A stretch of 10,115 nucleotides of DNA from Legionellaceae bacterium. Its GTDB lineage: Bacteria; Pseudomonadota; Gammaproteobacteria; Legionellales; Legionellaceae. A program made the position numbers and the translations under genes. This document shows, piece after piece, positions 1 through 6,936 of the stretch (positions are counted from its first letter, which is position 1; each line of letters starts with the position of its first letter). The stretch covers positions 1-10,115 of the forward strand of contig JAUYSE010000026.1 in assembly GCA_030696465.1 (NCBI GenBank), given 5' to 3'. A model generated the notes under the pieces. That model saw nothing but the letters and a program-made list of their open reading frames with translations. It had not been told where the DNA came from and searched no databases.

Positions 1-272
1 GACAAAGGGGCAAGTACCGAAAAAAAAGCTTTAGTACGTGAATTGACCCAGAGGCTCATCATTCCAAAGCTATTAAAAATGAACGTTGCATACACCATAC
101 TTGCGAAAACACTCACCACAATCATCATATACTGAGTGGTCTCATTATCCTGCTGAATCAGCTTTTCAAAATTTTTCCCGCCCGCAAAAGGAATCGAAAA
201 ATATAAAACTCCATTCACTAACGATATTGTAATGATAATAGTGGTTTTTGCGCGGTCAAGTGTCTGAGTCAA
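1..272 (-). CDS. Partial membrane protein, runs off the left edge
   Basis: On the minus strand an open frame without stops runs from a TTG at 272 to the window edge, giving about 90 residues. Two hydrophobic stretches are visible: residues about 10-30 (TTIIITISLVNGVLYFSIPF) and about 48-67 (QYMMIVVSVFASMVYATFIF), separated by a polar stretch rich in Q, N and E. It therefore looks like the start of an integral inner-membrane protein. I do not recognise the family. The start is unsure: no ATG lies in frame before the first hydrophobic segment, and the TTG has only a weak purine stretch upstream. A nearby ATG at 309 opens a different frame that stops after 17 codons, so a frameshift or sequencing error there is possible. 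It is transcribed divergently from the ATPase gene at 517. Confidence 0.55.
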   Translation of the reverse strand, partial: MTQTLDRAKTTIIITISLVNGVLYFSIPFAGGKNFEKLIQQDNETTQYMMIVVSVFASMVYATFIFNSFGMMSLWVNSRTKAFFSVLAPL

Positions 273-378
273 GGTATTTCTTATATTTAGAATGGGCGGT
301 GTTTCTCATAATAACATAATGACTTTTATATAATCAATGCAGAACTCTCGCGCATGACCGCCGTCGAGATAATCACAC

Positions 379-394
379 TTAGATCGTGATCTAC
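379..394. promoter_or_regulatory. Palindrome in the divergent promoter region
   Basis: Bases 380-393 form a perfect inverted repeat with a 2-base spacer, TAGATC-GT-GATCTA. It lies between the divergently read membrane protein gene and the ATPase gene, where a repressor or activator dimer would be expected to bind. No matching regulator is encoded in the window. The rest of 273-468 is AT-rich and I see no further gene in it. Confidence 0.25.
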
Positions 395-468
395 CTTTTA
401 AAAAATAAAAATGACTATATCACTGCTTCTTTTTTAAGGTATCCATCTCTAAATATACGACACTTTCC

Positions 469-496
469 TTGATAAATTTATAAAATGGCGTACAAT
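469..496 (+). promoter_or_regulatory. Sigma-70-like promoter for the DUF4143 ATPase
   Basis: A TTGATA hexamer (469-474) is followed after 16 bases by TACAAT (491-496), each one mismatch from the -35 and -10 consensus. Transcription would begin near 503, only about 14 bases before the ATG at 517. That leaves no room for a normal Shine-Dalgarno, and none is visible. Confidence 0.5.
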
Positions 497-516
497 TTCT
501 AAAATACAAACATAAA

Positions 517-1686
517 ATGGCGTTATACATGTTTGAGAGACTAATACAACTCAGTGAAAAACAAAGTGCTTTTCTATTTGGCGCGCGCGGCGTGGGAAAG
601 ACCACCCTGTTGACCTCTTTGCCTTGGCTTAAAGATGCACTGATGATTAATTTGTTGCAAGCTAAAAACGAAAATTACTTTGCACGCAATCCCGATGCAT
701 TGGATGACATTGTCCGGGCATTACCAGATACACAACCCTATGTTGTAATCGATGAAATTCAAAAACTGCCGAAACTGCTGGATGTTGTACACCACCTGAT
801 TGAAACCACCCATAAAATATTTATTCTGACAGGTTCCAGTGCAAAAAAATTAAGGCATGGTGGTGCGAACTTATTGGCAGGCAGGGCGTTACTTTATCAT
901 CTGTACCCTCTCACTTACTTAGAACTAGGAGAGAGGTTTAATCTATCCCATGCAATGCAATATGGGATGCTACCAAAAACATTTGAATTTACAAATGATC
1001 TCGAAAAGCAGCTTTTTTTAGAAACATATGTCAATTTGTATTTGAAAGAAGAAGTATGGGCAGAAAAATATGTCCGCGAGTTAGAGCCCTTTCGTCATTT
1101 TTTAGAGGTTGCGGCGCAAGCCAATGGGAAAAAAATTAATTTTTCAAATATAGCGAAAGATGTTGGTGTATCTGATTATACTGTACAAGATTATTTTTCT
1201 ATCTTGGAAGATACTTTAATTGGTTATTATCTACAGCCGTTTCAACATTCATTTCGCAAACGTTTGAGCAAAAAACCGAAATTTTATTTTTTTGACACGG
1301 GGGTTGTGCGAGCTTTAATGCGATTAATTGAAATTCCCTTGATAGAAAGCACTTCCGCATTTGGTGAGGCATTTGAGCATTTTATTATTAACCAATGTGT
1401 ACAATTAGCCAGTTATCGCCATCGTAACTATCGCTTTACTTATTTAGCCACAAAAGATGACGCAGAAATTGATTTAGTCGTTGAGCGCCCTGGTCAAAAA
1501 ATTTTATTCATCGAAATTAAAAGCACTACTACTGTAGAAAGTCGCCATTTATCCACCCTAAAAACATTATCTCATGATTTTGGAGAGTGTGAAGCTATCT
1601 GTCTCAGTCGAGAGTCGTTTATAAAACAAATAGATAACGTCACAGTATATCCTTGGGAGATAGGCATTAAAAAATATTTTTTTTGA
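517..1686 (+). CDS. AAA-type ATPase with DUF4143 domain
   Basis: A 389-residue protein with the AAA_14 plus DUF4143 layout. The ATPase part has a Walker A motif at 22-30 (GARGVGKTT), a Walker B at 76-81 (VVIDEIQ) and a sensor-like ILTGSS at 103-108. The middle (about 205-235) resembles a winged helix. The C-terminal part carries a PD-(D/E)XK nuclease-like signature: E284, D319 in AEIDLVV, and E333/K335 in FIEIKS. Length is normal for the family and no lesion is seen. Members are widespread and often multicopy in bacteria and archaea, and their physiological role is not established. A nuclease or mobile-element link has been suggested from the fold. Start: ATG 517; ATG 529 is an alternative, and neither has a clear Shine-Dalgarno. 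It converges on the trp/kyn cluster and has no evident functional tie to it. Its codon use is visibly AT-richer than the trp genes. Confidence 0.85.
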   Translation: MALYMFERLIQLSEKQSAFLFGARGVGKTTLLTSLPWLKDALMINLLQAKNENYFARNPDALDDIVRALPDTQPYVVIDEIQKLPKLLDVVHHLIETTHKIFILTGSSAKKLRHGGANLLAGRALLYHLYPLTYLELGERFNLSHAMQYGMLPKTFEFTNDLEKQLFLETYVNLYLKEEVWAEKYVRELEPFRHFLEVAAQANGKKINFSNIAKDVGVSDYTVQDYFSILEDTLIGYYLQPFQHSFRKRLSKKPKFYFFDTGVVRALMRLIEIPLIESTSAFGEAFEHFIINQCVQLASYRHRNYRFTYLATKDDAEIDLVVERPGQKILFIEIKSTTTVESRHLSTLKTLSHDFGECEAICLSRESFIKQIDNVTVYPWEIGIKKYFF

Positions 1687-1711
1687 TGTGTAGGGTGTAT
1701 TGACCATTGGC

Positions 1712-1903
1712 TTATACGGTTTTTGGCAAATTCCCGATATACTCAACCAGAAACTCTCCCATATTTTTTGAGGCGATTTCTATATTAGACTCTTCTATAG
1801 GTTCACCCGCCACGTTCGCAACCGCGTGAAGCACCAAACTAGGCGCACCAAAAAGCCAGGCTAATTTGGCGATAGATCGCGCGTTTTGAGTCAAAACTGC
1901 AGT
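1712..1903 (-). pseudogene. C-terminal remnant of an MTA/SAH nucleosidase-like gene
   Basis: The frame that follows the kynU stop codon stays open for about 63 codons. The stretch SIAKLAWLFGAPSLVLHAVANVAG, followed by IEIASKNMGEFLVEYIGNL, resembles the C-terminus of 5'-methylthioadenosine/S-adenosylhomocysteine nucleosidase (PNP_UDP family): an IA..., F..P..V..A...VA pattern and then the last helix. In the family this segment is preceded by the substrate-binding Met-Glu of the VEME motif; here that place reads LTQN, and all upstream domains are missing because kynU occupies the space. The only in-frame starts are weak (TTG 1894), so an independent 60-residue protein is unlikely. It is best read as the stump of a gene cut off when kynU arrived or the region was rearranged. 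The assignment rests on my recall of the family pattern. Confidence 0.5.
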
Positions 1904-3196
1904 CTATATCAATATCTTCTTCAGTTGTTGTACAAAACAGAATATATCTTTGTAAGTGCTATATAAACCCATTGGCGCCACACGCACTAAGTCTCCACGC
2001 ACATCACACACCACTCCATGCTCTAAAAATACATGCTCTAGATGATTATCCACTGCGGGCAACGCCTTCAATCGTAATGATAACTGACAGCCCCTTTCCT
2101 CCGGATTAGTCGGCGTAATGATTTGCACGGCAGCACCTAATTCTTTCTGCAAAAGATATTCCAAATAGGCCACTAATCGCTTGTTTTTTTCACGCAGCGC
2201 AGCAAACTCAACACTATCAAAGACGCACAGCGCTGCATGCAAGGCACGTAAAGAAATAATCGGCGCATTGCTGAGCTGCCAGCCTTCTGCGGTCAGTGCC
2301 GGATCAAACACTGGAGACATCGCAAAGCGCGTCTCGGCTTTATTCCCCCACCAACCAGCTAATCGCAAACGCTGCGGATCACGCACATAAGGCTCTCGGA
2401 TATATAAACCTGCGATGGCGCCAGGCCCTGCAGATAAATATTTGTAACTGCACCATACGGCAAAATCGACACCCCAGTCATGTAGTTGCAAAGGCAGATT
2501 ACCCACCGCATGTGCTAAATCAAAACCGACCATACATCCATAACGGTGGGCTAATTGTGTAATGGCTTGGATATCAAAATATTGCCCCGTTAAATAATGC
2601 ACCGCTTCCAGCCACAATACTGCGGTCTTATCACCATGCGCCGCAAGCACCTGCTCAATGGCTTCGATTGAAATATACCCACTTGAATCGGGCTGAATTT
2701 CAACAATGGCCTCTTCTTCCGTAAAAGGAGCCTCTGGCATAAAAGCCCGTAAGGTATCCAATCGTTGGCGTACTTGCGAGGCTAATGCATACGTATCCGA
2801 CGGGAAACCTGCAAAACGAATAATTTTATAACGGGTAGGTGTTGGCTGATAAAAAGAAATAAACGCTAGATGCAAGTTCTCAGTCAAGCTACCCATTGCG
2901 ATCACTTCGTCTGGCTGCGCCCCCACTAAACGCGCCAATTGCAGTGTCACCCGTTGATGATATGATATCCAGGGATCTGCCCCATCAAAATGACCACGCA
3001 CTCCCAAGCGCCCCCACACCTCACAATGTGCCTGTACTGCTTCATCGACACCCTTAGGCTTTGGCCCCAAAGAGTTGCCATTTAAATACACTAATTTCTG
3101 TCCCTCTGCATTCACCGGCATATTAAAACGATCGGTCAAAGGTTTAAAGGTATCGTTTGCATCTAAAAATTGTGTATCTCTATCAAATTCCTGCAT
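1904..3196 (-). CDS. kynU: Kynureninase
   Basis: Pyridoxal-phosphate enzyme that hydrolyses L-kynurenine to anthranilate and L-alanine. From ATG 3196 the protein has 430 residues, normal for bacterial KynU. Features: YLNGNSLGP at 37-45, the WGRLGVRGHF...PW segment at 61-76, FDLAHAVGN at 225-233 with the aspartate that should contact the pyridine nitrogen, SYKYLSAGPG with the likely Schiff-base lysine at 252, and LVRVAPMGLY near the end. I chose ATG 3196 because GGGGGA lies about 8 bases upstream; a TTG at 3211 would add five residues and would itself use that purine run. It overlaps the permease gene by 14 bases, so the two are probably coupled. In this cluster it replaces trpE/trpG as the source of anthranilate. 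No intrinsic terminator follows. Confidence 0.95.
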   Translation of the reverse strand: MQEFDRDTQFLDANDTFKPLTDRFNMPVNAEGQKLVYLNGNSLGPKPKGVDEAVQAHCEVWGRLGVRGHFDGADPWISYHQRVTLQLARLVGAQPDEVIAMGSLTENLHLAFISFYQPTPTRYKIIRFAGFPSDTYALASQVRQRLDTLRAFMPEAPFTEEEAIVEIQPDSSGYISIEAIEQVLAAHGDKTAVLWLEAVHYLTGQYFDIQAITQLAHRYGCMVGFDLAHAVGNLPLQLHDWGVDFAVWCSYKYLSAGPGAIAGLYIREPYVRDPQRLRLAGWWGNKAETRFAMSPVFDPALTAEGWQLSNAPIISLRALHAALCVFDSVEFAALREKNKRLVAYLEYLLQKELGAAVQIITPTNPEERGCQLSLRLKALPAVDNHLEHVFLEHGVVCDVRGDLVRVAPMGLYSTYKDIFCFVQQLKKILI

Positions 3197-4421
3197 ATAT
3201 ATATCCCCCAATAGACCAGGCTAATAAGCCAAAGGCTATCACTAACTCTGTCCCTAACAAAAGCTTGCTTCGTAATGTATACTGCTGCCTATTGTCGGCT
3301 CTATAACGAAAGCGTAGCACCATCAAACCTGGCAATATCAGCAATAAAATAATCGCTAACACGCCGGCCATCGATAAACCTAATAAAAACGCACTCGGAC
3401 AAAACAATACCGCAATTAACGGGGGTATATACGCGGCCAAATACACCACTATTGATTTGCTTTTATCACCCCGCAGTGCACTCATGATCCGTACATGACC
3501 AAACCCATCTGCAATAAAATCCGTTAAACTAATCGAGTTTGCTAAAAATGACGTCATGATGCAAATACTGCTAAAAATATTAATGGCCTGGGTTATCCAT
3601 GGCATTTGCAAGGCATGACTCAATGCATACTGCAAGTCTGAGACTGGATGCGTTGAGGTCGCCATATGATACAGTCCATAGGGGCCTTGCACTGGAATCA
3701 CCGCAAAAATAAAGCTAATCCACAACACATAGCAAAGCAATGAAATTACCATACCTTTCAACATGATGGATTTAATTTTTTTCACATCACTATGATAATA
3801 ACTTCGCAAACTAGGCACGATGGTTGCAAACCCATAGGAGGTGATAATAATAATTAATAAAGAAGAGGACGGGACTTGCACCGGTGACCATAACACATGG
3901 CTTAAGGTCAGATGCGGCATCAATCCTATAATAACACAGACAAAAATGCCCGCTTTCAATAACATCAAGAGTCGATTCATATAATCAACTCGAGCAATTC
4001 CCAGGGTCACCAACCCACCAAAAAACAGTAAAAAAAGGATACTCGCCAGTGACGTCGATCCCTCTAAACCCATGCGCGCCAAATTAACTTGGATTAAATC
4101 TCCACCACCCGCAATGTATGCGGCGATCAAAGAATACATCACCAATAAATTACAAGACCAGGCAACGCCAACCCCGACTCTGCCTAAAGAAGCCTGTGCC
4201 ATAGAAACTAAATTCGCCCCAGCGGGTAATGCCATATTCGCTTCTAAAGAATAAAAGGCACCCATCAATAGTAAAAACCAAAATAAGACCAACACCAATA
4301 ATGCCATTGGTAAGCCTAGCTGCGCCGTTGCAATCGGCAAAGCCAGAATGCCTGCGCCAATCACATTGCCAACCACTAATAAAATACCGCCCATCACAGA
4401 AGGCATACGCACAGATGACAT
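3183..4421 (-). CDS. Aromatic amino acid permease (Mtr/TnaB/TyrP family)
   Basis: A 412-residue inner-membrane transporter of the hydroxy/aromatic amino acid permease family (Trp/Tyr permease, Pfam Trp_Tyr_perm). It opens with the family hallmark GNVIGAGILALP at 18-29 inside the first helix. About eleven hydrophobic segments follow, up to residue 410. The cytoplasmic segment SYGFATIVPSLRSYYHSD is typical of the family. Characterised members import tryptophan, tyrosine or related compounds with protons. Start: ATG 4421 with AAGGGG six bases upstream. It lies directly before kynU with a 14-base overlap, which suggests that its substrate feeds KynU or the same goal: tryptophan or, by inference, kynurenine. 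Sequence alone cannot decide the substrate. It contains six tryptophans, unlike the trp enzymes. Confidence 0.9.
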   Translation of the reverse strand: MSSVRMPSVMGGILLVVGNVIGAGILALPIATAQLGLPMALLVLVLFWFLLLMGAFYSLEANMALPAGANLVSMAQASLGRVGVGVAWSCNLLVMYSLIAAYIAGGGDLIQVNLARMGLEGSTSLASILFLLFFGGLVTLGIARVDYMNRLLMLLKAGIFVCVIIGLMPHLTLSHVLWSPVQVPSSSLLIIIITSYGFATIVPSLRSYYHSDVKKIKSIMLKGMVISLLCYVLWISFIFAVIPVQGPYGLYHMATSTHPVSDLQYALSHALQMPWITQAINIFSSICIMTSFLANSISLTDFIADGFGHVRIMSALRGDKSKSIVVYLAAYIPPLIAVLFCPSAFLLGLSMAGVLAIILLLILPGLMVLRFRYRADNRQQYTLRSKLLLGTELVIAFGLLAWSIGGYIYAGI

Positions 4422-4450
4422 TTTTTACCCCTTCAGAAATACTACATCAT

Positions 4451-4488
4451 GATAGGTTGAAATAATAATCCCTCTATTTCAGCCTATC
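4451..4488 (-). other. Long hairpin between the small gene and the permease gene
   Basis: Bases 4451-4464 and 4475-4488 are inverted repeats of 14 positions with one imperfect pair (4457/4482) and a 10-base loop. The hairpin sits in the 96-base gap between the small gene's stop and the permease ATG. No U-run follows on either strand, so it does not look like an intrinsic terminator. It could act in mRNA processing or stability, or hold back a downstream ribosome. Confidence 0.45.
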
Positions 4489-4517
4489 GAATCCCATTCG
4501 CATTCCATGCGTTTATC

Positions 4518-4769
4518 CTATAATTTTGATAGTGTTGTCGGCCCTGATTGTGATGACGCTGCCTGTTGAGATGCGCCTGTCTGTAGGCTCTTTAACTCAG
4601 AAGAAGTAAGCGCCAATCCATCAAAAATACCTGCTGAAAAAAACGTGGGATTAAACGCCTTACGACCGGTTAACGCAGGTCTTGCTTTTGTCGCTAGTGG
4701 CGCGATATGACAACCGTCAAAAATACCAGCCCCCGCTGCGCCAACATGCATCCTATTACTCTTTTTCAT
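4518..4769 (-). CDS. Small protein with a repeated AGIFDG motif, unknown function
   Basis: An 83-residue reading frame with a good Shine-Dalgarno (AGGA, 7 bases before ATG 4769), placed between trpA and the permease on the same strand. The basic N-terminus (MKKSNRMH) leads to GAGIFDGCHIAP; the near copy SAGIFDGLALT appears about 32 residues later. The repeat is also visible in the DNA as GGTATTTTTGA at both places. The C-terminal 25 residues are rich in Ser, Gln, Thr and Ala. There is one cysteine, no tryptophan, no clear membrane helix and no classic signal peptide. I do not recognise a family. The neighbourhood suggests co-expression with the salvage genes, but no function should be assumed. 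A secreted or translocated peptide is possible and unproven. Confidence 0.6.
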   Translation of the reverse strand: MKKSNRMHVGAAGAGIFDGCHIAPLATKARPALTGRKAFNPTFFSAGIFDGLALTSSELKSLQTGASQQAASSQSGPTTLSKL

Positions 4770-4973
4770 TATTGTTTCCTCTTATTGATATTACCTCCCA
4801 GCACCATGCTGGGAAGTTACTGACTCATCTTGCACTTCTCACAGCTGTCAGGACTGCTTTGCGAGCACCCTCGCGCTGAGATCGATCTGTCTGCAGGATA
4901 TCTCTCGCAGAATTACCTGTGGTTCATCTCTAGCCACAAACTGGCTCGAGATGACGTGCTATTTTATATATAC
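4770..4973 (-). promoter_or_regulatory. Structured 204-base leader between trpA and the small gene
   Basis: This is the only large gap within the enzyme and transport genes of the cluster. Read on the minus strand it holds: a 12-pair hairpin with one mismatch and a CAAAC/GTTTG loop (4925-4936 with 4942-4953); a GCGAG/CTCGC hairpin (4870-4874 with 4861-4865) whose downstream arm can instead pair with a second GCGAG at 4904-4908; and a perfect 8-base stem (4796-4803 with 4807-4814) just before the small gene's ribosome binding site. The competing pairings recall an attenuator or switch. No U-tract follows any stem and I do not recognise a known riboswitch. Confidence 0.4.
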
Positions 4974-5753
4974 CTACTCGGAATAACGTGGAATGCCCTC
5001 TACAAACCGCTCTGCAAGCTTAGTAAATGCCTCCAAGCCCTCTGTTTGTAAAGTCCGCACTAACAAACTCCCCACCACCACCCCATCGGCGAGTTGTGCC
5101 ACCGTTGCCGCCTGTTCAACACTCGATATCCCAAAACCAACCACTACTTTTTTATTAGGAAAATAGCTGCGTAGTGTCTGTATTTCATCCGCCAACTGTG
5201 GCGCAAGATCATTCTGCACTCCGGTGACCGCACATCTTGAAATATAATAAATAAACGCAGGGTCGACTCGATGATACTGCGCAAACCGAGCAGGGTTCGT
5301 CGTCGGCGAAATCAATAACACGACTCCTAATCCTAGCGCGCTCAGTTGTGCATAAAATGCCTCGCCTTCTTCTGGCGGTAAATCCACAACCAATACCCCA
5401 TTCACGCCAGCGGCCTTCGCCTCTTTGGCAAAAGTTTCATACCCCAACGCCAAAATTGGGTTCAAATAACTGAACAAAATAATGGGCGTATCACAGCCGC
5501 TGTGACGCAAAGACTGCACCAACGCAAAAATAGCGTGGAGATTCACCCCCTGTGCTAGTGCGATCTCTGCCGCCATTTGATTGACTGGCCCATCGGCAAC
5601 AGGATCAGAAAAAGGCACGCCAAGCTCAATCAAGTCCGCCCCCGCAGCAGATAAGGCGAGTACCGCGTGCTTGGTTTCTTCCAATGAAGGATGCCCGGCC
5701 ATAATAAAGGGGATAAAGACTTTTTGTCCTTTCTCAAATAGAGTCTGAATCAT
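4974..5753 (-). CDS. trpA: Tryptophan synthase alpha subunit
   Basis: TIM-barrel subunit that splits indole-3-glycerol phosphate into indole and glyceraldehyde 3-phosphate and channels indole to TrpB. The 259-residue length is usual. The catalytic acids are in place: E43 in IELGVPFSDP and D54 in DPVADGPV. VVDLPPEE is at 122-129; mobile loop 6 is at about 172-180 (SRCAVTGVQ, slightly different from the common SRAGVTG); and the phosphate-binding segments are VVGFGIS and VVVGSLLV. It overlaps trpB by 20 bases and has AGGAG six bases before ATG 5753. It is the last trp gene proper, followed by the structured gap. It contains no tryptophan. Confidence 0.97.
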   Translation of the reverse strand: MIQTLFEKGQKVFIPFIMAGHPSLEETKHAVLALSAAGADLIELGVPFSDPVADGPVNQMAAEIALAQGVNLHAIFALVQSLRHSGCDTPIILFSYLNPILALGYETFAKEAKAAGVNGVLVVDLPPEEGEAFYAQLSALGLGVVLLISPTTNPARFAQYHRVDPAFIYYISRCAVTGVQNDLAPQLADEIQTLRSYFPNKKVVVGFGISSVEQAATVAQLADGVVVGSLLVRTLQTEGLEAFTKLAERFVEGIPRYSE

Positions 5754-6936
5754 ATTTTTCTCCTAAATATTGACTTAAGGTTTCGACATCTTTATCACCC
5801 CGACCCGACAAACCCGCCAACATCACGTAATCTTTCGGTAATTGACCAGCCGTGCGTATCACATACGCAAGTGCATGTGCACTTTCTAAGGCGGGGATAA
5901 TGCCTTCGAGTCTCGCCAATAAAAATGCCGCGTCGAGGGCTTCTTTATCCGTAGCATAGGTATATTGCGCACGTCCCAGATCATGTAAATAGGCATGTTC
6001 CGGCCCCACACTGGGATAATCTAAACCCGCTGAAATACTGTGCGTTGCCGCCACTTGCCCATCCGCATCTTGTAGCAAATAACTTTTTGTGCCCTGCAAT
6101 ACCCCTAAGCGCCCCCCTGAAAATCGTGCCGCATGTTGCCCCAAAACCAAGGAAGTACCGCCCGCTTCTACGCCAGTCATCTTTACGCTTAAATCTTCTA
6201 AGAAAGGATGAAATAAACCGATAGCATTGCTACCACCGCCGACACAAGCTACCAACTCATCTGGCACTCGCCCAATTGCCTCTAAGATTTGCCTGCGCGC
6301 TTCTACCCCTATCACCCGTTGAAAATCGCGTACCATGGTTGGATAAGGATGTGGGCCTAATGCAGAACCGAGCACATAATAGGTATCTTCTACATTACTC
6401 ACCCAATCCCGCATGGCCTCAGAGGTTGCGTCTTTTAAGGTTTGACTACCAGAGGTCACCGCTCGCACTTCAGCCCCTAGAATTCGCATACGCACCACAT
6501 TCAGGTGCTGGCGCTGCATATCCACCGCCCCCATGTAAATCACACAAGATAAGCCCAACAAACTCGCAACCGTTGCGGTGGCCACCCCATGTTGCCCTGC
6601 CCCCGTTTCTGCAATTAAACGCGTCTTTCCCATGCATTGCGCCAACAATCCTTGCCCAATGGTATTATTTATTTTATGAGCGCCCGTATGCGTGAGGTCT
6701 TCGCGCTTTAGATAAATACGTGCGCCACCCAAATGTGCACTTAAGCGCTGCGCACAATACAGCGATGTAGGGCGCCCCACATAGTGACGCAAATAATCCT
6801 GTAATTTGGCCTGAAAGCTCGGATCCTCTTTATATTGTTGATAGGCTTTCTCTAATGCAGCCAGTGGCTCTATCAACGTTTCTGGCGCAAAACAACCACC
6901 ATATTCGCCAAAATACCCTTTTTTAGAATTCATCAT
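5734..6936 (-). CDS. trpB: Tryptophan synthase beta subunit
   Basis: Pyridoxal-phosphate enzyme that joins indole and serine to give tryptophan, in an alpha2-beta2 complex with TrpA. At 400 residues it is of normal length. The N-terminus KKGYFGEYGGCFAPETLI is typical of TrpB1. The cofactor lysine is K88 in HTGAHKINNT, the catalytic glutamate is E110 in AETGAGQHG, the phosphate-binding loop is GGGSN at 233-237, and SAGLDYPSVGPEH and LSGRGDKD are conserved. All key residues appear intact. GGAGGG precedes two tandem ATG codons (6936 and 6933); the second has the better spacing, so the start may be one codon later. It overlaps trpF by 11-14 bases and trpA by 20. Confidence 0.97.
   Translation of the reverse strand: MMNSKKGYFGEYGGCFAPETLIEPLAALEKAYQQYKEDPSFQAKLQDYLRHYVGRPTSLYCAQRLSAHLGGARIYLKREDLTHTGAHKINNTIGQGLLAQCMGKTRLIAETGAGQHGVATATVASLLGLSCVIYMGAVDMQRQHLNVVRMRILGAEVRAVTSGSQTLKDATSEAMRDWVSNVEDTYYVLGSALGPHPYPTMVRDFQRVIGVEARRQILEAIGRVPDELVACVGGGSNAIGLFHPFLEDLSVKMTGVEAGGTSLVLGQHAARFSGGRLGVLQGTKSYLLQDADGQVAATHSISAGLDYPSVGPEHAYLHDLGRAQYTYATDKEALDAAFLLARLEGIIPALESAHALAYVIRTAGQLPKDYVMLAGLSGRGDKDVETLSQYLGEKYDSDSI

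Noticed and set aside
1883..1897. Palindrome GTTTTGAGTCAAAAC after kynU as a terminator
   Set aside because: A stem of about five A-T-rich pairs with no U-run is too weak.
3197..3211. TTG 3211 as the kynU start
   Set aside because: The GGGGGA between it and ATG 3196 is better explained as the Shine-Dalgarno for the ATG.
4682..5051. Two plus-strand open frames across the trpA-small gene gap
   Set aside because: They overlap trpA and the small gene on the opposite strand and cross the hairpins. Their translations show no pattern.
6276..6695. 139-codon plus-strand open frame
   Set aside because: It lies wholly antisense to trpB, whose motifs are intact. The translation is rich in Pro, Leu and Arg with no recognisable domain.
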